Counted from the stretch's first letter, positions 16,610 to 25,725 are shown. The stretch: DNA of 64,000 nucleotides from Rhizobium sp. CF080 (GCF_000282095.2 NZ_AKKC02000015.1:186001-250000); one strand, 5' to 3'. A program made the numbers and translations. Notes: generated by a model from the sequence alone, not told the origin.

Positions 16610-17804
16610 GACGGCGAAACTGGCCTGGCGGGCGATCAGCCGCAACATGCTGCGCTCCTTCCTGACCGTGCTCGGCGTGGTGATCGGCGTCGCGGCCGTG
16701 ATTGCCATGGTGACTGTCGGCAATGGTACGACGGCGAAGGTTCAAGCCGAACTTTCCCGCCTCGGCACCAACACGCTGTTCGTCCGCCCCGGCCAATGGG
16801 GGCCGGGACGCGCCAGCAGCGAGGCCAAACGCTTCAGCGAAAACGACGTCCTGGCGATCCAGGAACAGGTGACCGGGCTTCGCGCCGTGGCGCCGCTGAA
16901 CCGTGGCACGGCGACCGTGATCGCCGGCGGCGCCAACCATTCGTCGAGCGTGATCGGCACCACCAACGACTACCTGATCGCCCAGGACTGGGACCTCGCC
17001 CTCGGCCGGCAATTCCTCGCCAACGAGGACCGCGGCAGCCAGGCCGCCTGCATTATCGGGGAGACCGTGCGCAAGGAGCTTTTCGGCGCAGCCAACCCGG
17101 TCGGGCAGAGCATCCGCGTCAGCAACGTCGCCTGCCCCGTCGTCGGTGTGCTTGCCGTCAAGGGCCAATCAGGCATGGGCGACGACCAGGACGATACCGT
17201 GCTCATGCCGCTGAAACTGCACCAGCGGCGGATCGGCGGCACGACGACGATCAGCAGCATCATCCTATCGGCGCAGGACGGCATAGCAACGACCAAGGTC
17301 CAGTCGGATGTCGAGAGCCTGCTGCGCGAACGGCGCAGGATAGCGATCGGCCGCGAGGACGATTTCTCGGTCAACGACATGTCGCAGATCGCCGCCGCGA
17401 TGACCGGCACGACGGTGCTTCTGACGGGTCTGCTCGGCGCGGTCGCGGCCGTCAGCCTGCTGGTCGGCGGCATCGGCATCATGAACATCATGCTGGTTTC
17501 GGTCACCGAACGTACCCGCGAGATCGGCATTCGGCTGGCGATCGGCGCGCTGGAGCGGCAGGTGCTGACGCAGTTCCTCGTCGAGGCGGTGATGCTGTCG
17601 ATCTTCGGCGGCGTCAGCGGCATCGTTGCCGGCCTTGCGCTTGCCTATGGCGTCGTCAGTTTCCTCGGCGTGCCATTCGTCGCCAGCCCGACGATCATCC
17701 TGCTTGCGTTTGCCTTCTCGGCGGCGATCGGCATGGTCTTCGGCTATTTCCCCGCTCGCCGGGCCGCTCAGCTCAACCCGATCGAAGCCCTTCGCCACGA
17801 ATAG
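16599..17804 (+). CDS. MacB/FtsX-type ABC transporter permease
   Basis: 401 residues. An N-terminal span (MLRSFLTVLGVVIGVAAVIAMV) is followed by a periplasmic MacB-PCD domain (about residues 45-240) and three C-terminal spans carrying GIGIMNIMLVSVTERTREIGIRLAIGA, the FtsX family signature. This topology is that of mechanotransmitting type VII ABC exporters. Together with 14595-16609 it forms a three-gene operon. Confidence 0.9.
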   Translation: MFFETAKLAWRAISRNMLRSFLTVLGVVIGVAAVIAMVTVGNGTTAKVQAELSRLGTNTLFVRPGQWGPGRASSEAKRFSENDVLAIQEQVTGLRAVAPLNRGTATVIAGGANHSSSVIGTTNDYLIAQDWDLALGRQFLANEDRGSQAACIIGETVRKELFGAANPVGQSIRVSNVACPVVGVLAVKGQSGMGDDQDDTVLMPLKLHQRRIGGTTTISSIILSAQDGIATTKVQSDVESLLRERRRIAIGREDDFSVNDMSQIAAAMTGTTVLLTGLLGAVAAVSLLVGGIGIMNIMLVSVTERTREIGIRLAIGALERQVLTQFLVEAVMLSIFGGVSGIVAGLALAYGVVSFLGVPFVASPTIILLAFAFSAAIGMVFGYFPARRAAQLNPIEALRHE

Positions 17805-17852
17805 GCGGTGACGTCCGGCGTTTCCGCCGGGTCGCCGGCTGCTTGCATACCC

Positions 17853-17881
17853 TTGCCTGATATATCAGCTACACTTGCTAT
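17853..17881 (+). promoter_or_regulatory. Candidate sigma-70-type promoter of the GntR regulator gene
   Basis: -35 TTGCCT (17853-17858), 17-base spacer, -10 TGCTAT (17876-17881). The first TGATATATCA palindrome lies in the spacer. Position and spacing are good, but the boxes are only partial consensus matches. Confidence 0.45.
17858..17867. promoter_or_regulatory. Palindromic operator candidate 1 (TGATATATCA)
   Basis: Perfect 10-base palindrome, extended to CTGATATATCAG at 17857-17868, between the -35 and -10 boxes of the putative promoter. An identical 10-base core recurs at 17905-17914. AT-rich palindromes of this size are typical targets of FadR-type GntR regulators. Confidence 0.6.
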
Positions 17882-17904
17882 TCCGAATGCGACATGACAC
17901 TCTG

Positions 17905-17914
17905 TGATATATCA
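17905..17914. promoter_or_regulatory. Palindromic operator candidate 2 (TGATATATCA)
   Basis: Second exact copy of the palindrome, 47 bases (start to start) after the first. It lies immediately before the GGGAGG ribosome binding site of the regulator gene. Two copies bracketing the presumed transcription start suggest cooperative autorepression. Confidence 0.6.
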
Positions 17915-17929
17915 GGGAGGATGAGGCGC

Positions 17930-18553
17930 ATGGCATCCGAGGCGGAATCGCTCAGCCGACAGGCCTATCGCCGGCTCGAAAACCTCATCGTCACCCTTCG
18001 ACTGGCACCCGGCGCGCTGGTCACGGAAAAGCAGCTCATCGGCCTGGCGGGCCAGGGCCGAACACCGGTACGCGAAGCGATCCAGAAACTCGAATGGCAG
18101 GGGCTGATGCGGGTACGGCCGCGCGTCGGGTTGCAGATCACCGAGATCATCGAGAGCGACCATGCGGCCATCATGCAGGCGCGGCGCCAGCTCGAACCGG
18201 TAGCCGCAACGCTGGTGGCCGAACACGCCAACGAAGAACAGCGCGCTGCCCTGCTCGATTGCGCCAAGGCAATGGGCGCCGCTGCGGCGACCGGCGACAT
18301 TTCCGGATTTCTCGAAGCCGACAAGCGTTTCGACGATATCCTGGAGGACGCCTGCCCCAACCGGTTCCTGACGTCGGCGCTGGGGCCGCTCCAGACCCAT
18401 TCCAGGCGGCGATGGTTTTCGAACGCCTCCATCGAGCGGATGGATCAGTCGGTCACGCAGCATGTCGCCGTCATCCGTGCCATCAGGTCAGGCGACGCGG
18501 AGGCTGCGCGAAGAGCGATGGATACGCTCCTCGGTTATCTTACCAATTCGTGA
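17930..18553 (+). CDS. GntR-family transcriptional regulator (FadR/FCD subfamily)
   Basis: 207-residue DNA-binding regulator. The N-terminal winged helix (residues about 5-75) has the GntR pattern AYRRLENLIVTLRLAPGALVTEKQLIGLAGQGRTPVREAIQKLEWQGLMRVRPRVG. The C-terminal helical FCD domain shows ARRQLEPVAA, EADKRFDDIL and QHVAVIRAIRSGDAEAARRAM; such domains bind organic acids, often with a metal. ATG 17930 is chosen because GGGAGG lies 9 bases upstream. It may control itself through the two palindromes and possibly a neighbouring gene; the effector is unknown. Convergent with sufA. Confidence 0.88.
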   Translation: MASEAESLSRQAYRRLENLIVTLRLAPGALVTEKQLIGLAGQGRTPVREAIQKLEWQGLMRVRPRVGLQITEIIESDHAAIMQARRQLEPVAATLVAEHANEEQRAALLDCAKAMGAAAATGDISGFLEADKRFDDILEDACPNRFLTSALGPLQTHSRRRWFSNASIERMDQSVTQHVAVIRAIRSGDAEAARRAMDTLLGYLTNS

Positions 18554-18560
18554 GGGGAGA

Positions 18561-18950
18561 TCAGACGCGGGCTTCGGCTTCGCGCTGTTTCGCGAGCGCT
18601 GCAAGATCCGCAGGCTTCAGCTCGACCGACTCGCCGCAGCCGCAGGCGGACGTCTGGTTGGGATTGACGAAGGTGAAGCCCGAGCGCATCTGCGTCACTT
18701 CGAAATCCATCTGCGTGCCGAGGAGATAGAGGACCGCCGAAGGCTCGATCCAGACGGCGGCGCCGTCATGCTCGATCCTGTCGTCCTTCGCATTCGGCTC
18801 TGTGACGAGATCGACGGTATATTCCATGCCGGCGCAGCCGCCCTTCTTGATCCCGACCCGCAGGCCCTTGGCGTCCGGTCCGGAATTGGCGACGAGCTGC
18901 TTGACGCGGGTCGCGGCGGCATCGGTCATGGTCATAATGGCGAAGCCCAT
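18561..18950 (-). CDS. sufA: SufA, A-type iron-sulfur carrier
   Basis: 129-residue HesB/IscA-family protein that receives Fe-S clusters from the SufBCD scaffold and passes them to target enzymes. The three ligand cysteines are present: GGCAGMEY and the C-terminal CGCG. ATG 18950 is preferred (AAGGAG upstream); in-frame codons to 18971 would add a short leader. It is the last gene of the minus-strand suf operon, 78 bases after sufX. Confidence 0.93.
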   Translation of the reverse strand: MGFAIMTMTDAAATRVKQLVANSGPDAKGLRVGIKKGGCAGMEYTVDLVTEPNAKDDRIEHDGAAVWIEPSAVLYLLGTQMDFEVTQMRSGFTFVNPNQTSACGCGESVELKPADLAALAKQREAEARV

Positions 18951-19028
18951 GGGCTCATTCTCCTTCCGCACACGGATTCAAGGTCCGGTGTTTCACGACT
19001 AAAAATGTAACGCCCGTCCGTAAACGGA

Positions 19029-19409
19029 TCAATACCACCCAACGGAAACTTGCGCTTCCTCTGACATGCGCTCCGGTGTCCACGGCGGATCGAAGGTCAT
19101 CTCGACCTCGACGCCTGACACGCCCTCGACGGCGCCGACGGCGTTTTCCACCCAGCCCGGCATTTCGCCGGCGACCGGGCAGCCGGGCGCGGTCAGCGTC
19201 ATCACGATCTTCACCATGCGGTCGTCTTCTATATCGATCTTGTAGATCAAACCGAGTTCGAAGATGTCGGCGGGGATTTCCGGATCATAGACCGTTTTCA
19301 GCGCTCCGATGATGTCGTCGCTTAGGCGCGCCAGTTCATCGGCCGGGATGGCGGATTGTATGATCCCTTCCCGGGCATCCCACTTCAGTTCCGTTTCGTC
19401 GACAGCCAT
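19029..19409 (-). CDS. sufX: DUF59/MIP18-family Fe-S assembly protein (SufX/SufT-like)
   Basis: 126 residues. The DUF59 core is clear: VYDPEIPADIFELGLIYKIDI near residues 42-62, then TLTAPGCPVAGEMP with the conserved cysteine and VEMTFDPPWTPERMSEEA. Members assist maturation of Fe-S proteins; in Agrobacterium the equivalent gene is called sufX, elsewhere sufT. ATG 19409 follows GGGGAG. Located between sufS1 and sufA, gap 23 bases to sufS1. Confidence 0.9.
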   Translation of the reverse strand: MAVDETELKWDAREGIIQSAIPADELARLSDDIIGALKTVYDPEIPADIFELGLIYKIDIEDDRMVKIVMTLTAPGCPVAGEMPGWVENAVGAVEGVSGVEVEMTFDPPWTPERMSEEAQVSVGWY

Positions 19410-19432
19410 CACAAGGCTCCCCAAACAAGAAA

Positions 19433-20674
19433 TTAGCCAAAGAAATTGCGAGCGTAGTCGAGCGCGTCGGCCAGCGCATCCACTTCGGCACGGGTATTGT
19501 ACATGCCGAACGATGCCCTGCATGTGGAGGTGACGCCGAAGCGCTTCAAGAGCGGCATGGCGCAATGGGTGCCGGCACGGACCGCCACGCCCTTGCGGTC
19601 GATCACCATCGACACGTCATGGGCATGGATGCCGGCAAGCTCGAAGGAGAAGATGCCGCCCTTGCCCGGCGCATTGCCGATGATCCGCAGCGAGTTGATG
19701 GCGCGCAGGCGTTCCGTTGCGTAAGCGGCAAGATCCGCCTCATGACGGGCAATCGCGGCGCGGCCGATCTTGTCCATGTAGTCGAGCGCGTAGCCGAGCC
19801 CGATCGCCTGGACGATCGGCGGCGTGCCGGCTTCGAAACGGTGCGGCGGGTCGTTATAGGTGACGATGTCCTCGGTGACGTCGACGATCATCTCGCCGCC
19901 GCCCTGGAACGGCCGCATCTGCCTCAAGCGATCCGACTTGCCGTAGAGCACGCCGATACCGGACGGGCCATAGAGCTTGTGGCCGGTCATCACGTACCAG
20001 TCGCAATCGATATCGCGGACATCGACCGGCATGTGCACGGCGCCCTGGCTACCGTCGATCAGAACCGGAATGCCGCGCTCATGGGCGATGCGGCAGACTT
20101 CCTTGACCGGAACCACGGTGCCGAGCGCGTTCGACATATGGGTGATCGCGACGAGCTTGGTCTTCTCGGTGAGAGACTTTTCGAAATCCTCGATATGGAA
20201 GGCACCCTCGTCATCGACCGGCACCCAGACCAGCTTGGCTCCCTGCCGCTCGCGGATGAAATGCCAGGGCACGATGTTGGAATGGTGCTCCATGATCGTC
20301 ACGACGATCTCGTCACCGGCACCGATATTCGGCATGCCCCAACCATAGGCGACCGTGTTAATCGCCTCGGTCGAGTTTTTCGTAAAGACGATCTCGTCTA
20401 CCGAACCGGCATTCAGGAACCGGCGCACCTTTTCGCGCGACGCCTCATAGGCTTCGGTGGCGGCATTCGAGAGGAAATGCAAGCCGCGATGAACGTTCGC
20501 ATATTCATTGGAATAGGCGTGGCTGATCGCATCGATCACCACCTGCGGCTTCTGGGCCGAGGCGCCGTTGTCGAGATAGACCAGCGGTTTGCCGTGCACC
20601 ATCGTCGACAGGATCGGAAAATCCCGGCGGATCGCTTCCACATCGTAGGTCGTCGAGGGTGCACTCTGGTCCAT
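19433..20674 (-). CDS. sufS1: SufS, group II cysteine desulfurase
   Basis: 413-residue PLP enzyme converting cysteine to alanine and delivering sulfur to SufBCD. The Schiff-base lysine is in TGHKLYGPSG, the PLP-contact motif is DGSQGAVHMP and the active-site cysteine is C371 in RAGTHCAMP. The group II pattern (short active-site loop) distinguishes it from the second desulfurase at the head of the operon. ATG 20674, preceded by AAGGGG, leaves a 13-base gap after sufD; an ATG at 20695 would overlap sufD. No SufE gene is seen in the window. Confidence 0.94.
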   Translation of the reverse strand: MDQSAPSTTYDVEAIRRDFPILSTMVHGKPLVYLDNGASAQKPQVVIDAISHAYSNEYANVHRGLHFLSNAATEAYEASREKVRRFLNAGSVDEIVFTKNSTEAINTVAYGWGMPNIGAGDEIVVTIMEHHSNIVPWHFIRERQGAKLVWVPVDDEGAFHIEDFEKSLTEKTKLVAITHMSNALGTVVPVKEVCRIAHERGIPVLIDGSQGAVHMPVDVRDIDCDWYVMTGHKLYGPSGIGVLYGKSDRLRQMRPFQGGGEMIVDVTEDIVTYNDPPHRFEAGTPPIVQAIGLGYALDYMDKIGRAAIARHEADLAAYATERLRAINSLRIIGNAPGKGGIFSFELAGIHAHDVSMVIDRKGVAVRAGTHCAMPLLKRFGVTSTCRASFGMYNTRAEVDALADALDYARNFFG

Positions 20675-20687
20675 ATCAAGCCCCTTA

Positions 20688-21962
20688 TCAGGCATGTCTT
20701 TCAAGCCAGGCCGAAATGACGCCTTCCAGCGCTTCGACAAGCTTTTCTTCTTCGAGTTCCTCGACGATCTCGGCGACGAAAGCGTTGACCAGCATGGCCC
20801 GCGCCTTGTTTTCCGGAACGCCGCGCGCCATCAGGTAGAAGAGATGGCTGCTTTCGATATCGGCAACCGTCGCGCCATGGCCGCAAACGACGTCATCGGC
20901 GAAGATTTCGAGTTCGGGTTTGGCCGAGAACCCGCCATCGTCGGTCAGAAGCAGCGTGTTGCAAGACATCTTGGCGTCGGTCTTCTGGGCGTCGGGAGCG
21001 ACCCGGATCATGCCCTGGAAGACGCCGTTGGCGCGGTCAAACACGACGTTGCGGATGATTTCCGTCGAATTGGTGTTCGGCACGTTGTGGCCGAGAACCA
21101 GCGTGACGTCGGTGTGGCTTTCGGCGCCGAGGAGGTTGACGCCGCGCAGCGTCAGTTCGGCGCCCTCGCCTGCCACGTCGATCCGCAGTTCCTGGCGCAC
21201 CAGCTTTCCGCCGGCATTGATGACGAACAGGCGCAGCTTGGCATCAGTGCCGAGCTGGACTCGGATCTGGCCAAGATGGGTGTCCGCCGCACCCTGGGTC
21301 TGCAGGATGATCCAGGTGATGTCGGCGCCGTCTTCCAGCGCAATGTCACTGATCGAAGACACGAGCGCAGCATCCTCCGTCACCGAGCGGTGACGCTCGA
21401 TGATCGTCGCCTTGGAAGCGGCGCCGAAGGAGACCGGGAAGCGCGTATGGACCTGGCCCGCGGCATGCAGGGCCTGCAGTTCGATCGGCGCTTCGAGTTC
21501 GGTATTGGCCGGAACCGTGATCGCATAACCATCGCGCACGAAGCTGCCGTTGATGCGGCCGATCGCGTCATCCTTGTCGAGCGCCGTCAGGCCGGCAACG
21601 GCTGAACCGTCGGCGAGCCTGTCCTTGAAGAGCGCGATATCGATGCCGTCCACGGCGGCCTTCGGGTCGGCTGTCCCCTGGAGGATCGAAAGGACCTTCG
21701 AGCCCTCGACCAGCGGCGCGATCGCATCGATGGCGGACACCAGCGTTACGTCGGGAACACTGCGCAGCAGGTTCTTGAGGTCGGTATAATGCCAGGCCTC
21801 GATGCGGCGGGTTGGCAGGCCGGCCTTCTTGAGTTCGTCCAGAAGCCGGTCACGCGTGCCGATGACGGCGCCATTGCCCGGCAGTTCGCCGATCTGGGCG
21901 CCGAAGGCTTCGACCAACGCGGTTTCGGCAGCCGTGAGACGGCTTGTCGTCTGCATGTTCAT
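20688..21962 (-). CDS. sufD: SufD, SufBCD scaffold subunit
   Basis: 424-residue beta-helix protein pairing with SufB. The conserved C-terminal block VFQGMIRVAPDAQKTDAKMSCNTLLLTDDGGFSAKPELEIFADDVVCGHGATV shows the family core, including the invariant histidine of CGHGATV. Start at ATG 21962 with AGGA 7 bases upstream. 24 bases separate it from sufC. Function: forms the SufBC2D complex that builds Fe-S clusters in the cytoplasm. Confidence 0.93.
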   Translation of the reverse strand: MNMQTTSRLTAAETALVEAFGAQIGELPGNGAVIGTRDRLLDELKKAGLPTRRIEAWHYTDLKNLLRSVPDVTLVSAIDAIAPLVEGSKVLSILQGTADPKAAVDGIDIALFKDRLADGSAVAGLTALDKDDAIGRINGSFVRDGYAITVPANTELEAPIELQALHAAGQVHTRFPVSFGAASKATIIERHRSVTEDAALVSSISDIALEDGADITWIILQTQGAADTHLGQIRVQLGTDAKLRLFVINAGGKLVRQELRIDVAGEGAELTLRGVNLLGAESHTDVTLVLGHNVPNTNSTEIIRNVVFDRANGVFQGMIRVAPDAQKTDAKMSCNTLLLTDDGGFSAKPELEIFADDVVCGHGATVADIESSHLFYLMARGVPENKARAMLVNAFVAEIVEELEEEKLVEALEGVISAWLERHA

Positions 21963-21986
21963 GACAACATCCTTCCCTTGGGCCGC

Positions 21987-22742
21987 TTAAGCCGCTTCTC
22001 CGATGATATCGGCATAGCCGTTCTCTTCCAGCTCAAGTGCGAGCGCCTTGTCGCCGGAGCGGATGATCTGGCCCTTGTAGAGAACGTGGACCGTGTCCGG
22101 CACGATGTAGTCGAGCAGGCGCTGGTAGTGGGTGATGACGATCGTGGCGCGATCCGGCGACTTCAATGCGTTGACGCCATCGGCGACGATCTTCAGCGCA
22201 TCGATGTCGAGGCCGCTGTCGGTCTCGTCGAGGATGCAAAGTTTCGGCTCGAGCAGCGCCATCTGCAGGATTTCGGCGCGCTTCTTCTCGCCGCCGGAGA
22301 AACCGACATTCAGCGGACGGCGCAGCATGGCCTGGTCGATCTTCAGCTTTTCGGCAGCATCCTTGACGCGGCGGATGAAGTCCGGTGTTGTCAGTTCCGC
22401 TTCGCCGCGGGCCTTGCGCTGCTCGTTCATCGCGACCTTGAGGAACTGCATGGTGGCGACGCCCGGAATTTCGAGCGGGTACTGGAAGGCGAGGAAGATG
22501 CCCTTGGAGGCGCGCTCGGCGGGGTCGAGTTCCAGAATGCTCTCGCCATTGTACAGGATATCGCCCTCGGTGACTTCGTAATCCTGACGGCCCGACAGGA
22601 TGTAGGAGAGCGTCGACTTGCCGGAACCGTTCGGGCCCATGATGGCGGCGATTTCGCCGGCCTTCACGGTGAGGTTCAGGCCGCGGATGATCTCGGTGCC
22701 GTCTTCGGCGATACGGGCGTGCAGGTTCTTGATCTCAAGCAT
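21987..22742 (-). CDS. sufC: SufC, ATPase of the SufBCD scaffold
   Basis: 251-residue ABC-type ATPase that is soluble rather than a transporter. Walker A GPNGSGKST, Q-loop AFQYPLEIPG, signature FSGGEKKRAEILQMA (the SufC-specific version), Walker B LCILDETDSGLD and switch ITHYQRLLDYI are all intact. It drives conformational change in SufB-SufD. Third gene of the operon. Confidence 0.96.
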   Translation of the reverse strand: MLEIKNLHARIAEDGTEIIRGLNLTVKAGEIAAIMGPNGSGKSTLSYILSGRQDYEVTEGDILYNGESILELDPAERASKGIFLAFQYPLEIPGVATMQFLKVAMNEQRKARGEAELTTPDFIRRVKDAAEKLKIDQAMLRRPLNVGFSGGEKKRAEILQMALLEPKLCILDETDSGLDIDALKIVADGVNALKSPDRATIVITHYQRLLDYIVPDTVHVLYKGQIIRSGDKALALELEENGYADIIGEAA

Positions 22743-22805
22743 GTTTCTTATCCTTCCGGATTTATTCGGTGACGCGTCGGTGCGCGATATTCGGACAGCG
22801 GGCCA

Positions 22806-24275
22806 TCAGCCCACGGAGCCTTCGAGCGAGATGCCGATCAGCTTCTGGGCCTCGACGGCGAATTCCATCGGCAACTGCTGGATGACGTCCTTGACGAAGC
22901 CGTTGACGATCAGCGCGATGGCTTCCTCTTCGGGAATACCGCGCTGCATGACGTAGAACTTCTGGTCCTCGGAAATCTTCGAGGTCGTCGCTTCGTGCTC
23001 GATCTGTGCCGATGCGTTCTTCACGTCGATATAGGGCACGGTATGGGCGCCGCACTGATCGCCGATCAGGAGCGAGTCGCAATTGGTGAAGTTGCGCGCA
23101 TTCGAAGCCCGGCGGTTGATCGACACCTGGCCGCGATAGGTGTTGTTCGAATTGCCGGCGGAAATGCCCTTGGAGATGATGCGGCTCGACGTATTCTTGC
23201 CGAGATGGATCATCTTGGTGCCGCTGTCGATCTGCTGATAACCGTTGGACACGGCGATCGAATAGAACTCACCACGGCTGTCGTCGCCGCGAAGAATGCA
23301 GCTCGGATATTTCCAGGTGATTGCCGAACCGGTCTCGACCTGGGTCCAGGAGATCTTCGAACGGGCACCGCGGCAATCGCCACGCTTGGTGACGAAGTTG
23401 TAGATGCCGCCCTTCCCTTGCGCATCGCCCGGATACCAGTTCTGAACCGTCGAATATTTGATCTCGGCATCGTCGAGGGCGATCAGTTCGACCACGGCGG
23501 CGTGCAGCTGGTTCTCGTCGCGCTGCGGCGCGGTGCAACCTTCAAGGTAGGAGACGTAAGCGCCTTCCTCGGCAATGATCAGCGTGCGCTCGAACTGGCC
23601 GGTGTTCTTTTCGTTGATGCGGAAATAGGTGGAAAGCTCCATCGGGCACCGCACGCCCTTCGGCACGAAGACGAAGGAACCGTCGGTGAACACAGCGGCG
23701 TTCAGCGTCGCGTAGAAATTGTCCGAGGTCGGAACCACCGAACCCAGATACTTCTTGATGAGATCGGGATGTTCACGGATCGCTTCGGAGATCGACATGA
23801 AGATCACGCCGGCCTTCTGCAGTTCCTTCTTGAAGGTGGTGACGACGGAGACCGAGTCGAAGACGGCATCGACGGCCACCCGCGGCGTCTCGACGCCGGC
23901 CAGAATTTCCTGTTCGCGCAGCGGGATGCCGAGCTTTTCGTAGACCTTCAACAGCTCCGGATCGACTTCTTCAAGCGACTTCGGGCCAGCGGTGCTTTTC
24001 GGCGCGGCGTAATAATAGAGGTCGTTGAAATCGATCTTCGGATATTCGACGCGCGCCCACGTGGGCTCTTCCATGGTCAGCCAGCGGCGATAGGCGTCGA
24101 GACGCCATTCCAGCATCCATTCCGGCTCCTGCTTCTTGGCCGAGATGAAACGGATGATCTCTTCCGAAAGACCTTTTGGCGCCTTGTCCACTTCGATGAC
24201 GGTTTCAAAACCGTATTTGTACTGGTCCACATCGATCTGGCGAACCTGATCGATTGTTTCCTGCACGGCAGCCAT
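22806..24275 (-). CDS. sufB: SufB, SufBCD scaffold subunit
   Basis: 489-residue scaffold subunit. Recognisable blocks are FGSV-like GSVVPTSDNFYATLNAAVFTDGSFVFVPKGVRCPMELSTYFRIN, EEGAYVSYLEGCTAPQRDENQLHAAVVELIA and the C-terminal TNCDSLLIGDQCGAHTVPYIDVKN. A cysteine in the CGAHTVP segment corresponds to the region implicated in cluster assembly. Two ATGs, 24281 and 24275, are in frame; GGAG lies 7 bases before 24275 but only one base before 24281, so I choose 24275. A 148-base gap to the upstream desulfurase contains a small hairpin. Confidence 0.94.
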   Translation of the reverse strand: MAAVQETIDQVRQIDVDQYKYGFETVIEVDKAPKGLSEEIIRFISAKKQEPEWMLEWRLDAYRRWLTMEEPTWARVEYPKIDFNDLYYYAAPKSTAGPKSLEEVDPELLKVYEKLGIPLREQEILAGVETPRVAVDAVFDSVSVVTTFKKELQKAGVIFMSISEAIREHPDLIKKYLGSVVPTSDNFYATLNAAVFTDGSFVFVPKGVRCPMELSTYFRINEKNTGQFERTLIIAEEGAYVSYLEGCTAPQRDENQLHAAVVELIALDDAEIKYSTVQNWYPGDAQGKGGIYNFVTKRGDCRGARSKISWTQVETGSAITWKYPSCILRGDDSRGEFYSIAVSNGYQQIDSGTKMIHLGKNTSSRIISKGISAGNSNNTYRGQVSINRRASNARNFTNCDSLLIGDQCGAHTVPYIDVKNASAQIEHEATTSKISEDQKFYVMQRGIPEEEAIALIVNGFVKDVIQQLPMEFAVEAQKLIGISLEGSVG

Positions 24276-24423
24276 GTTCATACTCCAAATCTTGCCGGTT
24301 CAAATTCCGGCAATTCTTGTCATCAATCCGGGGGGACAATTGCCTCCCTTATGTAGGCGCCAGAAGGCGGTTTTCACACCTTTTGGCAAGCGGAAATTTG
24401 CGCAAGCGCAATTTTGGAAGCGG

Positions 24424-25590
24424 TCACGCCGCCTCGCCCGCCGGTTTTCGCCGGCCGGCAACCTTTGCGAAAGCGGCCAGCGCCCGCGCGATATCATCTT
24501 CCGTCGTGTCGACGCCGAGCGAAATCCGCAAAGCACCGAGCTTCGGATCATGGCCCATCGCCGTCAAAACATGGCTTTCGCCGACTTTTCCCGCCGAGCA
24601 GGCGGAGCCGGCGGACAGCGCGATACCTTCGAGATCGAAAGCGATCTGCCCGGTTTCCGACTTCAGCCCCGGCAAAGTGAAAAAGCAGGTATTCGCCACG
24701 CGCAGAACTCCCTCGCCATGGATGATCGCATCCGGGGCAGCCTGGCGCATTCCCATTTCCAGCCGGTTGCGCAACGCCTCGATCGCGGCATTGCGGTCAT
24801 GAAGATTTTCGCGCACGGCCTGAGCCGCCGCGCCGAACCCGACGATGGCATGGAAATTTTCCGTGCCGGAGCGATGGCCCTTTTCCTGGCCGCCGCCACG
24901 GATCAGCGGTTTCGGCATCAGCACTTCGCCGCACGAAACGAGTGCACCGACGCCCTTCGGACCGCCGATCTTGTGCGACGACAGGATCAGGAAATCCGCA
25001 TCCAATGCATTGATGTCCACCGGAATACGGCCGACCGCCTGCACGGCGTCCACCACCATCAAGCCGCCATGGGCATGGGCGATCGCCGCAACGTCTGCCA
25101 CGGGCTGAACAATGCCGGTCTCGTTGTTGACCAGCATGACGGCGACCATCGGCATACCGATGCTGCGATCATGCGCAGCCAGCAGCGCTTCGAGTGCTGA
25201 AAGATCGACGATACCCGCCGGCGTCACCGGCACTTCGGTCACCTGGGCCGGGTCAAAACGGCCGCCCTCGCGGACTGCCGGATGCTCGATTGCAGAAACA
25301 TAGAGGCGGCTTATGGTCAAAGGCGCCCGGCCCATGCGAAAATCAGGGGTCAGGACGTGATTGGCAGCTTCCGTCGCACCGCTAACGAAGGTCACGTGCG
25401 CGGAATCGGCGCCGACGAGCGCCGCCACCTGCCGGCGTGCCTTATCGACGGCCGCGCGTGCTGCCCTGCCCTCGCCATGCACCGACGAGGCGTTTCCAGG
25501 CAACTGCAGCGCATCCAGCATGGCGGCGCGGGCCGGCGCACTCAAGGGCGCGGTCGCGTTCCAGTCCAGATATGTGCGGTTCAGCGCCAT
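24424..25590 (-). CDS. sufS2: Cysteine desulfurase, group I (IscS/NifS-like), first gene of the suf operon
   Basis: 388-residue PLP enzyme. The PLP lysine is in SSHKIGGPKGVGA and the active cysteine C331 in SAGSACSAGK, a long flexible loop typical of group I enzymes. The N-terminus MALNRTYLDWNATAPL is also of this type. It opens the seven-gene suf operon; the Agrobacterium counterpart is named sufS2, and many annotations call it iscS or nifS. The presence of both a group I and a group II desulfurase in one operon is characteristic of this lineage. Its promoter region holds candidate Irr and RirA sites. Confidence 0.92.
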   Translation of the reverse strand: MALNRTYLDWNATAPLSAPARAAMLDALQLPGNASSVHGEGRAARAAVDKARRQVAALVGADSAHVTFVSGATEAANHVLTPDFRMGRAPLTISRLYVSAIEHPAVREGGRFDPAQVTEVPVTPAGIVDLSALEALLAAHDRSIGMPMVAVMLVNNETGIVQPVADVAAIAHAHGGLMVVDAVQAVGRIPVDINALDADFLILSSHKIGGPKGVGALVSCGEVLMPKPLIRGGGQEKGHRSGTENFHAIVGFGAAAQAVRENLHDRNAAIEALRNRLEMGMRQAAPDAIIHGEGVLRVANTCFFTLPGLKSETGQIAFDLEGIALSAGSACSAGKVGESHVLTAMGHDPKLGALRISLGVDTTEDDIARALAAFAKVAGRRKPAGEAA

Positions 25591-25725
25591 TGCCTGACAG
25601 GCTTTCGTTTCTAGATAGCAGTCGAGTTACATATAGGTGGTCGGAAACCGCATTTTCCTTGAAATTTCCGTCAGCCTTGCCGTAAGAGACATCGCATCGG
25701 GCGTGCGAATGAAAGCCGCCCAAAG

